7,732 nt of DNA, taken from Candidatus Aegiribacteria sp. (GTDB lineage: Bacteria; Fermentibacterota; Fermentibacteria; Fermentibacterales; Fermentibacteraceae). Below, one piece after another: positions 1 to 6,418 of this stretch. The notes under the pieces are model-generated. The model searched no databases. It was not told where the DNA came from and saw only the letters and a list, made by a program, of their open reading frames with translations. Where the stretch lies: NCBI GenBank assembly GCA_030634715.1, contig DAOWAG010000049.1:1-7732 (forward strand). Reading direction: 5' to 3'. Each line of letters starts with the position of its first letter. Position 1 is the first letter of the stretch. The position numbers were made by a program, and so were the translations under genes.

Positions 1-1
1 A

Positions 2-1423
2 TGGTATCCGGGCCAGCCCATGTTCGAGCTCCGCAGACCGATGATCGGAGTCGAAGGTGTTTCTGGTGGTGCTGATCTGCTTCTCTCGAAAGACCTGAAT
101 CCGATTAGATTCCATCTCAACGTTGGTTACCATTATTACAAACAGCATTTCGAGTTTACCGATTACAGGTATACTTCATCCGGCTGGACCGACAGCACAA
201 ACGTGGATATGTATCTTGAGGATCCTGTCACGCACCTCGCAGCTGGTTTTGAATACCCCCTGGAAAAAGTCACGCTTTTCACAGAAGTTGAATGGCGTCA
301 CTTCATGAAAAGGGACTTTGAAGATGGTGACGGAGAGAACTTCGATGACTGCATTACAATCTCTCCCGGCGTCAGGATACCCACAAACAGTGGAATTGCG
401 TTCGATATAACCGGTTTCTTCACAACAACTGATTTCGATGCTGAATACAATGACCTTGGACATAGCATTTATCAGAATGGCGGAAACCCGACGGACGGTG
501 AGAGGGCTCGCTACGCGCCATTCCCGGAGGGTTACTCTCCCAAATGGGGTATTGGCCTTAACGTCATGTATTCGAGTGATCTCCGAAAAGGTCCCGGCAC
601 TGCCATTATGGCCGGTACCGTTACCGACGCTGTTACAGGTGAATTCCTCGCAGCAACGGTTGCATTCCCGGGAACCGCTATTGAACCTGCAGCTTCTGAT
701 GCTGAAACAGGTTTCTACACTGCAGAGCTTCCTGAGGGAAGTGTTTCTGTAGCGGTCAACGCAAATGGCTACATCGGAACCAGTGAAACTGTACAGGTTG
801 CCGGCGGACAGGATTTCTCAAGGGATTACGCTCTCCAGCCGGAACCCGGCACGATTGTTGGAAGTGTTACTGATATTGAGACAGGGCTGGCAGTCTCAGC
901 AGCAGTTTCTGTATCAGATGTTCCAGCAAGCGTACTCACAGGTTCAGATGGTCTTTACAGTGTTACTGTACCTGAGGGTGACTGGACTGTTACCGCTACT
1001 GCCGATGGTTATCTTGGAGCCACTGCTCCAGCTGCAGTCGCCAGCGGTGAAGCTGTTACAGTCGATTTCAAGCTCCAATCCGTATCTTTCGAGCCGGTCT
1101 ACTTCGATGTTAACGTTTACAGCATCAAGTCTGAGTACACTGGTCTTCTTGATGAGATAGCGGCTGAAATTATTGCGAATGATCTTGTTGTACAGATCTG
1201 TGGTCATGCTGATTCCGATTACACACCGGAATTCAACATAACTCTCAGCGAAAACAGAGCAAAGGTTATTTACGATTACCTGGTTGATCATGGAGTCAGC
1301 GCCGGTAGTCTTTCAACAATCGGTTACGGTGAAGACAGACCAGCTGTTCCCAATACTTCAGATGCGAACAAAGCTCTCAACCGTCGTGTTGAGTTCGTTG
1401 TTCTGTCTGTAGGAATGAACTAG
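2..1423 (+). CDS. Outer-membrane beta-barrel protein with two carboxypeptidase-regulatory-like domains and OmpA C-terminal domain (5' partial)
   Basis: The frame is open to the window edge, so the N-terminus and start lie outside; the ATG at 20 is internal. Numbering from that Met, residues 1-190 alternate polar and aromatic residues like outer-membrane beta strands (for example FHLNVGYHYY, TLFTEVEWRHF, WGIGLNVMYSSDL). Residues 192-275 and 276-354 are two tandem carboxypeptidase-regulatory-like beta-sandwich repeats (GTVTDAVTGEFL/GSVTDIETGLAV, ELPEGSVSV/TVPEGDWTV, NGYIG/DGYLG). Residues 355-463 are an OmpA C-terminal domain with GHADSD, LSENRA, GYGEDRP and NRRVEF. D398 and R413 have the same 15-residue spacing as the Asp/Arg pair that binds diaminopimelate in OmpA-family domains. 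The expected role is to tie the outer membrane to peptidoglycan. The Cys at 394, just before the GHAD motif, is unremarkable. The gene converges on the minus-strand operon and ends 27 nt before a terminator hairpin. Confidence 0.88.
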   Translation, partial: WYPGQPMFELRRPMIGVEGVSGGADLLLSKDLNPIRFHLNVGYHYYKQHFEFTDYRYTSSGWTDSTNVDMYLEDPVTHLAAGFEYPLEKVTLFTEVEWRHFMKRDFEDGDGENFDDCITISPGVRIPTNSGIAFDITGFFTTTDFDAEYNDLGHSIYQNGGNPTDGERARYAPFPEGYSPKWGIGLNVMYSSDLRKGPGTAIMAGTVTDAVTGEFLAATVAFPGTAIEPAASDAETGFYTAELPEGSVSVAVNANGYIGTSETVQVAGGQDFSRDYALQPEPGTIVGSVTDIETGLAVSAAVSVSDVPASVLTGSDGLYSVTVPEGDWTVTATADGYLGATAPAAVASGEAVTVDFKLQSVSFEPVYFDVNVYSIKSEYTGLLDEIAAEIIANDLVVQICGHADSDYTPEFNITLSENRAKVIYDYLVDHGVSAGSLSTIGYGEDRPAVPNTSDANKALNRRVEFVVLSVGMN

Positions 1424-1450
1424 CCGGAAGTTTTGAGCCAGGTTCTTATG

Positions 1451-1476
1451 GGGCGGGTCTTCGGACCCGCCCTTTT
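1451..1476 (+). terminator. Rho-independent terminator with UUCG tetraloop
   Basis: A perfect 9-bp GC-rich stem (1451-1459 pairs with 1464-1472) closes a C(UUCG)G loop, an exceptionally stable tetraloop, and TTTT follows at 1473-1476. It sits 27 nt after the stop of the OmpA-type gene. The T-run belongs to the plus strand. Read from the minus strand, the hairpin begins 3 nt after the stop of the last operon gene, but no T-run follows it. It may still act there as a 3'-end stabiliser or a weak terminator. Confidence 0.9.
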
Positions 1477-3515
1477 CAGTCTCTATTAAGAGTGCCTGTC
1501 ACTATTATTGCTGCGGTGGCGATCAGGAGAGCCACCTTTGCGCCAAGCAGTGGAAACAGTACGAGGGGGATGAGAAGAGCAGCTGCAGCGCTGCCCCCAT
1601 GTTCTGCCAGGTCCAGCAAGCCTATCCTTCGAGTGTCTCTCGCCCTCAGACGTGTTACCGCTACAGGAAAAGCTCCACCGCTTGCTGCACCACAAACCCC
1701 GGTTCCTATGAGAAGCAGTATTGTGAGCAATTCACCGCCAAGAAATCCCTGATCATATGAGTACAGTACAAGAACAGAAAAAAGGGATGAGATTCCTGAG
1801 AGAACAACCAATGGTCTGAGATTAACGAATACTCCTCTCTCCTGTCCGAGAGCGCCAATAGCTCCCCCAGCCATAAAAACACCTGTAATAGCACCAACCA
1901 TTACCCATGAGTGACCGGTAACAGCTTGAATTGCTACCAGAGCGATGACCTCAACAGACAATCCGGCAAATCCCACCATTCCCAGTGCGAGAGCGGGTTT
2001 AACTTCTCCACTCAGAAACGCTGCAGCAATCATTATCATTAAGCATAGACCGGCAATGGGAATCGTAAGGTTGAGTTTTTGATCATTACCCACCCTTACA
2101 TCCCACAACTCACAGGCAATCCTGAAGCCCTCCGGGTGAAGATCCTCATTATAACGGGTGGAAGCAGTATGAACCTGCTCTTCAACAGCATACAATCTCA
2201 AATGTGACAGATCAAATGGGAGTGTGCCTGAATTGACAAAAACACCTGATGCTCCAAGGGAATCCATTCTGTCCGCAAGTGCCGAACCTTCAAATGATGG
2301 TTCCATACCGTTACCCGCCATAAGCACAAGGCCTGAAGAAGGCAGTATCCTGCTCCACTGGAATGCACTCTCCGCAGCCAGGAGTATGGATTTAGCCAGT
2401 TCAGCTTCAAGCGGATGCAATCTGTTTATCCCTCCAGGAAGGCGGATAGCCACAGCACCATCCTCAGTAAGCCTGCCTGACAGCAGCTCGAAAAACTCTC
2501 TGGTGAAAAACCTGTTAGAGAGAAGGGTCAAAGGCTGACCGGTAGACACGATTACAAGATTCCAGCGCTCATCATACACAGAGAGAAAACGTCTTCCATC
2601 CCCAGCTTGCGTACCATCAGGATATTCAGCTATGTAGCATAATGTCTTGTCGGGAACCACAGTCACAATACTGTCTACGGTTGGCCATTCCGATATGATC
2701 CTCGCCTCTTCCGGAGAAGAACCTATATAGAGGACACGGGATGGCAGAACTGTGATAAGAGGAACTGTAACAATCCCTTCCGCAGATTCCAGAGAAGGCC
2801 ATGTAGCTTGCAGCAAACCGCTGCTGTAAATTGCAGGCTGACCTGACCGGGTTCCGGTAATCACCTCTCCGTATGGTGACGAATGGATACTTATACTGTC
2901 ATAGTCTTTGAAGGATTCTCCGCCAAGCCAGATTCCAAGCGAAGCAGGCGCGCTGAACAGCAATCCGGCCAGAAGAACAGTTGAGACAATCAGTCCGGGA
3001 ACTGGTCTTCTACAGAGCAATAGACCGGAAACAGAGACAAGGATGCAGACAGCAAGCATTTCAAAAGCGAGCAGATGTGGTGAAAGAAGGATGAATATCC
3101 CGCCACCGACTGCAGCTCCGAAGGCTTCAAGAGCATATACTTTTCCGGGTCTGAAAAAGGCAAATGGCTGCACGAACACCAACCCGCCGATGAATCCGAC
3201 AGGGAGCACAGAGAGCACAACAGGTACTATCTCCATCCTGGCAGCAATCACCTGAAAAATCCCAAGAATGGGAAGCAGAATTATACCCGTTACCCATAAG
3301 AGGCTGTGCCTGGAAGTCCTTCCGCCAACTGCCGCACCAATACCGGATCCGGCAATCCATGACGCAAGGACGATTCCGGATGTCAATTCCGCCTGATGAT
3401 GACCAAAAAGAGATTCTCTTAATACCACTGCTTGAACAATGACAGAAAGTAATCCCCCTGCAAAAGCAGCCAGCACAGGCAGATATTTATCCTCAGTCTT
3501 CTGAATCAGCCTCAT
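1476..3515 (-). CDS. Polytopic membrane protein with degenerate spermidine-synthase-like central domain
   Basis: About 679 residues. Residues 11-195 hold roughly six or seven hydrophobic helices, including the family-like stretch ELTSGIVLASWIAGSGIG. Residues 200-400 resemble a spermidine-synthase/Rossmann methyltransferase domain: SPYGEV, SGLLQ, VLYIGSS, WNLVIVSTGQP and FFTREFFELLSGRLTEDG. YNEDLHPEG near 455-463 matches the (N)TDL.P motif of membrane-fused spermidine synthases. Residues 481-677 add about six more helices. Key catalytic and binding positions look lost: the glycine-rich GGGDGG site reads GSSPEE, the EID acidic site reads VPD, and the DLSDP loop reads VSTGQP. It is therefore probably not an active spermidine synthase. 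I prefer the ATG at 3515 (GGAG 3 nt upstream) over the longer frame that would begin with TTG at 3563. With the ATG it overlaps the MEMO-AMMECR1 gene by 23 nt. Role unknown; a transporter or envelope partner is possible. Confidence 0.78.
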   Translation of the reverse strand: MRLIQKTEDKYLPVLAAFAGGLLSVIVQAVVLRESLFGHHQAELTSGIVLASWIAGSGIGAAVGGRTSRHSLLWVTGIILLPILGIFQVIAARMEIVPVVLSVLPVGFIGGLVFVQPFAFFRPGKVYALEAFGAAVGGGIFILLSPHLLAFEMLAVCILVSVSGLLLCRRPVPGLIVSTVLLAGLLFSAPASLGIWLGGESFKDYDSISIHSSPYGEVITGTRSGQPAIYSSGLLQATWPSLESAEGIVTVPLITVLPSRVLYIGSSPEEARIISEWPTVDSIVTVVPDKTLCYIAEYPDGTQAGDGRRFLSVYDERWNLVIVSTGQPLTLLSNRFFTREFFELLSGRLTEDGAVAIRLPGGINRLHPLEAELAKSILLAAESAFQWSRILPSSGLVLMAGNGMEPSFEGSALADRMDSLGASGVFVNSGTLPFDLSHLRLYAVEEQVHTASTRYNEDLHPEGFRIACELWDVRVGNDQKLNLTIPIAGLCLMIMIAAAFLSGEVKPALALGMVGFAGLSVEVIALVAIQAVTGHSWVMVGAITGVFMAGGAIGALGQERGVFVNLRPLVVLSGISSLFSVLVLYSYDQGFLGGELLTILLLIGTGVCGAASGGAFPVAVTRLRARDTRRIGLLDLAEHGGSAAAALLIPLVLFPLLGAKVALLIATAAIIVTGTLNRD

Positions 3516-4995
3516 CTTCTCCAAACACCTGAGCCTGAAAACGGTAGAGTGTAACTTCGCCAAGATAGGCGTCAGGACTCAATCCGGCTTTCAGACAGAC
3601 ACCCTCAAGAAACTCCTCTCTGTTCCAGCCCTGTTCAACCGGAACCTGTGGCAGAAGAACGCCGCTTCTGTTTCGGGCGGATATCATCAATCCATCCGTT
3701 CCCACTCTTACATCATGCCAGTCCTCAACTATCTGCAGAGGTGTAAGAACGGATATTTCGTACTCAAGATAAGGAAACTCACCCGGCGTTACCGGCAAAA
3801 AGCGCGGATCTTCCATCGCAGCTGATCGAGCCATTAGCGATACTGTCTCAGCAATAGGCCGAATAGGTCTCATTGAGCCAATACAGCCCCTGAGACGACC
3901 GTTTCTCTTCAAAGTCACGAAGGCTCCGCGTGGAGTCAACAGCTCCAGGGGAATATCATCGGGCAAGTTAAATCCGGTGTTTTCAACCGCTGCCTTAACT
4001 GACGCAATTGCAATCTCAAGGAGTTCTTCTCTTCCTTCTTCTGAAATACTCCAAACCGACGGTTCAGGTTCTGATGATTCAAAAGAAATCGAAGCGTACC
4101 CGACAACTCGCGATTGGTCTCCAGAGACAGAAGCACTTGTTGTGCTTGACAGCAGTTCAGATGTAACTCCGGGATAAAGACCGGTATAAGCCATGATCAG
4201 AGCAATTGGAAGCCTTCCACATGCAAAAGTATCAAGCCCGGAGGGAAGTTTCTCTTCAGAGGTGACCTGAAGGAATTGATTCATGTCACCACTCAATATC
4301 GCTTCTACAGTAAGAGAATCAACAATTTCAGCCAGACTCTCGGCGGGATAATGGGACAGATCACTGCTTGCAAGAACAAGCACTTTTTCATTGTACGCTT
4401 CCGCGAGGATTAACTCGGCCATGTATTGCAGGTCATTGGCTCCTGCATTACCAATCACGATCGGTACTATCCTGAAACCGGGCTCCATTGATCTCTGAAG
4501 AAACGGGATCTGAACTTCCAGACTGTGCTCCTCCTCGTGAGCGGCTGGAACAAAAGCGGCTGCGGGATGTGAATCCCTCAGTCTGTTAGCGATATCTGAT
4601 GCAACAGGCACGCTTCCAAGAGGAGTAATGTAGGAATCTCCATCGAATACGGACATTCCCTGGAAGGCAACTCGGTGTGAAGGTCCGATGAGAACCACCA
4701 CATCATATTCATCCTCATCAATAAGGCTGTAGAAATCCGCTGCTGTACCACCACTGTAGACATATCCCGCATGTGGGACAACACCCGCTATTACTGCTCC
4801 GTCGGTACTCCGGACTACTGAAGCTTCGAGCAGTGTGTCCACCATACTGCTCAGTTCAACAGGGTCCGACGGATAGAACATCCCGGAAACAGCTGGCGGT
4901 CTTGCTCTACCTGTACCGGGCACTTCTTCTTCTCCAGGAGTACTGTTCCCGCAGGCAGCGAACAGTATTATTGTGAATATCAGTAATGCTCTCAT
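3493..4995 (-). CDS. MEMO-AMMECR1 fusion protein (AmmeMemoRadiSam components B and A), probable lipoprotein
   Basis: 500 residues in three parts. Residues 1-15 form a lipoprotein-type signal (MRALLIFTIILFAAC): one positive charge, a hydrophobic core and Cys15 after Ala-Ala. The Phe at -3 makes the lipobox imperfect. Residues 31-308 are a MEMO domain, related to class III non-haem-iron dioxygenases. The predicted metal/active-site positions of the family are all present: VVPHAGYVYSGG (H75), IGPSHR (H107), HEEEHSLEVQIPFL (H153, H157), SSDLSHYP (D212, H215) and FACGR (C259). Residues 320-492 are an AMMECR1 domain with its hallmark LRGCIGS (368-374), followed by MEDPRF and LEYEISVLTP. MEMO and AMMECR1 are often separate genes; here they are one chain. 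The ATG is preceded by AGGGAG (5004-5009, spacing 8) and overlaps the upstream stop as ATGA. The two-domain assignment is secure; the envelope location is inferred from the signal alone. Substrate and reaction are not known to me. Confidence 0.93.
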   Translation of the reverse strand: MRALLIFTIILFAACGNSTPGEEEVPGTGRARPPAVSGMFYPSDPVELSSMVDTLLEASVVRSTDGAVIAGVVPHAGYVYSGGTAADFYSLIDEDEYDVVVLIGPSHRVAFQGMSVFDGDSYITPLGSVPVASDIANRLRDSHPAAAFVPAAHEEEHSLEVQIPFLQRSMEPGFRIVPIVIGNAGANDLQYMAELILAEAYNEKVLVLASSDLSHYPAESLAEIVDSLTVEAILSGDMNQFLQVTSEEKLPSGLDTFACGRLPIALIMAYTGLYPGVTSELLSSTTSASVSGDQSRVVGYASISFESSEPEPSVWSISEEGREELLEIAIASVKAAVENTGFNLPDDIPLELLTPRGAFVTLKRNGRLRGCIGSMRPIRPIAETVSLMARSAAMEDPRFLPVTPGEFPYLEYEISVLTPLQIVEDWHDVRVGTDGLMISARNRSGVLLPQVPVEQGWNREEFLEGVCLKAGLSPDAYLGEVTLYRFQAQVFGEDEADSED

Positions 4996-5165
4996 CCCGC
5001 AAGCTCCCTGTAGTAATCAGCTCGTTTCCTGGAAGTTTTCTTTACAGTCAACTCCTTTGTTTCCTTATCATCCGGTATCCTGCGGTCTTTGATCGCTACA
5101 GCAGCGCTGAACAACATGAATACAATTCCTGAAAGAAACTTTCTCCTGCTGATTCTGTTATTCAT
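4992..5165 (-). CDS. Small Tat-signal-like membrane or exported protein, 57 residues
   Basis: Too short for default gene callers, but well supported. The ATG at 5165 shares its A with the stop of the radical SAM gene (TAATG). GGAGGAG lies at 5168-5174, and its own stop overlaps the next start as ATGA. The N-terminus reads ISRRKFLSG, close to the twin-arginine motif S-R-R-x-F-L-K, and is followed by a hydrophobic run (IVFMLFSAAVA, 14-24). The rest is highly charged (KDRRIPDDKETKELTVKK) and ends RADYYRELAG. That ending resembles the (E)A-x-YY-x-K-L segment normally found at the N-terminus of AmrS-type radical SAM proteins, which the neighbouring enzyme lacks. It may be a detached leader/N-terminal piece, a membrane anchor, or a peptide acted on by the system. 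An upstream in-frame ATG at 5219 would lie deep inside the radical SAM gene and is not preferred. Existence is fairly sure, function unknown. Confidence 0.72.
   Translation of the reverse strand: MNNRISRRKFLSGIVFMLFSAAVAIKDRRIPDDKETKELTVKKTSRKRADYYRELAG
5004..5009 (-). promoter_or_regulatory. Ribosome binding site of the MEMO-AMMECR1 gene
   Basis: AGGGAG lies inside the last codons of the 57-residue gene, 8 nt before the ATG at 4995. It confirms a start that includes the lipoprotein-type signal rather than a shorter cytoplasmic form. Confidence 0.65.
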
Positions 5166-6154
5166 TACTCCTCCATTCCATTCCATACCCCGGCTACAGG
5201 GTTTGAACAGCTGAAACACTTTCCATTTTCAATTCTGTTCTCCTCAATGATATATCCCTGCCTGCTGACGAGAATTTCGTTGCATACAGGACATGTTGTT
5301 ATCATTCCTTCCTCCGTAACTGCGTTCCCAACGTAAACATGATGAAGACCAATCTCAAGAGCTTTTTCTCTTGCCCTCTGTAATGTGGACAGAGGAGTAG
5401 GGGCCAGGTCAGTTAGTCTGTACATGGGAAAAAATCTTGAGAAATGAAGCGGTGTATCGGCACCGGTGTTATCCAGAACCCAACGAGCAAGCTCTTCCAG
5501 CTCTCGAGGGTCATCATTTAATGTCGGTACAATAAGATTCGTTACTTCAACCCAGGTTCCAAGTTCCTTCAGAGTGGTTATCGTTTCAAGTACAGGCTGG
5601 AGAGTTCCACCGCAAATATCTCTGTAATAACTGTCTGACATCGATTTAAGATCAACATTCGCGGCATCTATATATTCTGCAAGCTCAGCCAGGGGACCTG
5701 GATTAATGTAACCCGCGGTAACGAGGATGTTCTTCAGTCCGACCTGCTTTGCGAGTTTTGCTGTATCACGAGTGTATTCAAAATAAACAACTGGCTCCGT
5801 GTAGGTATAAGCAATAGCCTCGCAATTGTATGCGACTGCCTGTTCAATTACTGCCTCAGGGGGTAAATCGTATGGTGTAACATCCTCGGGAGCGGCCTGG
5901 GATATCTCCCAGTTCTGACAGAATTCACATCGAAGATTGCATCCGGCAGTTGCGATAGAGAATACGTCAATTCCAGGCATGAAATGAAATAGCGGTTTCT
6001 TCTCCACCGGATCAACGTGCACAGCGACAGGTCTGCCATACACAAGACTGACGAGTTCACCATCAACGTTCAGTCTTACACTGCACCTTCCCCTTTCTCC
6101 AGGAGCAAGGGTACACAAATGAGGGCACAGTACACACTGAACTCTGTTACTCAC
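5165..6154 (-). CDS. amrS: AmmeMemoRadiSam-type radical SAM enzyme (AmrS)
   Basis: 329 residues from a GTG start. The [4Fe-4S] radical SAM motif CNLRCEFC gives Cys72, Cys76 and Cys79. An N-terminal cluster C-x2-C-x3-C plus a fourth Cys (7, 10, 14, 24) reads VQCVLCPHLC…GRCSVR. TYTEPVVYFEY (117-127), VTAGYINPG, NVDLKSM and HFSRFFPMYR are typical of this family. A C-terminal CPVC…CFSC pair (288/291, 313/316) looks like a zinc-ribbon or rubredoxin-like site. The GTG is chosen because AGGAGG (6164-6169) lies 9 nt before it, and it overlaps the upstream stop as GTGAGTAA. The ATG at 6163 touches the AGGAGG and the ATG at 6175 has no ribosome site. The protein begins abruptly at SNRVQC, without the usual (E)A-x-YY-x-K-L segment and without its own signal peptide, so by itself it should be cytoplasmic. 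Its neighbours are the MEMO-AMMECR1 fusion and two signal-bearing small proteins. The reaction is not known to me. Confidence 0.93.
   Translation of the reverse strand: MSNRVQCVLCPHLCTLAPGERGRCSVRLNVDGELVSLVYGRPVAVHVDPVEKKPLFHFMPGIDVFSIATAGCNLRCEFCQNWEISQAAPEDVTPYDLPPEAVIEQAVAYNCEAIAYTYTEPVVYFEYTRDTAKLAKQVGLKNILVTAGYINPGPLAELAEYIDAANVDLKSMSDSYYRDICGGTLQPVLETITTLKELGTWVEVTNLIVPTLNDDPRELEELARWVLDNTGADTPLHFSRFFPMYRLTDLAPTPLSTLQRAREKALEIGLHHVYVGNAVTEEGMITTCPVCNEILVSRQGYIIEENRIENGKCFSCSNPVAGVWNGMEE
5168..5174 (-). promoter_or_regulatory. Ribosome binding site of the 57-residue gene
   Basis: GGAGGAG is embedded in the last codons of the radical SAM gene (…GMEE-stop), with the GGAGG core 4 nt before the ATG at 5165. 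It fixes the start of the small gene and argues against the in-frame ATG at 5219. Confidence 0.75.
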
Positions 6155-6404
6155 CAGGATCATCCTCCTGAGCATACCAGTCAGCGGTATGAAAAGTAAT
6201 TAATCCACTCTCGAAGAGTTCCAGCATCCGTTCCATATTTACATTCTCGATCGGTTTTGCCCACGGACGGATCTCACTCCCGACCGTACGTACGAGAAAC
6301 TGGAGCAGCCCTGAATCCGTGCTCTCCTGATCAGACCGTGATCCCTCAGGAACTGCTCCTGTCAGGATGAGGAACATCAACAGGAAAAGCGCAAGTATTT
6401 TCAT
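6147..6404 (-). CDS. Small secreted or membrane-anchored protein of unknown function, 85 residues
   Basis: The N-terminus MKILALFLLMFLILTGA is a clear Sec-type signal or anchor, with possible cleavage after TGA (residues 15-17). There is no lipobox Cys. The mature part of about 68 residues is charged, with a possible amphipathic helix (ENVNMERMLELFESG), and ends ITFHTADWYAQEDDPGE. The ATG has AGGGAG (6409-6414) 4 nt upstream and lies 14 nt after the preceding gene's stop. The 3' end overlaps the radical SAM gene by 8 nt in the +1 frame. I do not recognise the family. The tail TADWY just ahead of VSNRVQCVLCPH in the next frame resembles the segment that precedes the first cysteines in full-length AmrS proteins. 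The gene may therefore encode a split-off, exported N-terminal portion of that enzyme, or an independent partner. Confidence 0.75.
   Translation of the reverse strand: MKILALFLLMFLILTGAVPEGSRSDQESTDSGLLQFLVRTVGSEIRPWAKPIENVNMERMLELFESGLITFHTADWYAQEDDPGE
6164..6169 (-). promoter_or_regulatory. Shine-Dalgarno AGGAGG deciding the AmrS start
   Basis: A perfect AGGAGG lies inside the end of the 85-residue gene, 9 nt before the GTG at 6154 and directly against the ATG at 6163. The spacing favours the GTG, giving an 8-nt GTGAGTAA overlap and coupled translation. Confidence 0.7.
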
Positions 6405-6408
6405 TCTT

Positions 6409-6414
6409 CTCCCT
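6409..6414 (-). promoter_or_regulatory. Ribosome binding site of the 85-residue gene
   Basis: AGGGAG lies 4 nt before the ATG at 6404, in the 14-nt gap after the barrel gene. It supports the small gene as genuinely translated. Confidence 0.65.
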
Positions 6415-6418
6415 GGTT

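Noticed and set aside
2224..2538. Plus-strand open frame of about 100 codons inside the membrane-protein gene
   Set aside because: It is a shadow of the minus-strand gene: Ser/Pro-rich, no recognisable motif and no ribosome site. The same applies to the other short frames opposite the main genes.
3516..3563. Longer form of the membrane protein starting at 3563
   Set aside because: The codon there is TTG without a clear ribosome site and would extend the overlap with the MEMO-AMMECR1 gene to 71 nt. The ATG at 3515 with GGAG nearby is better.
5166..5219. 75-residue version of the small Tat-like protein starting at 5219
   Set aside because: It would lie inside the 3' end of amrS and add an N-terminal stretch ahead of the twin-arginine motif. 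The ATG at 5165 has a strong ribosome site and a TAATG junction.
6147..6175. prfB-like programmed +1 frameshift joining the 85-residue gene to AmrS
   Set aside because: AGGAGG is about 14 nt from the stop rather than a few nt, and no typical slippery codon precedes the stop. Re-initiation at GTG is simpler, although a sequencing indel cannot be excluded without reads.
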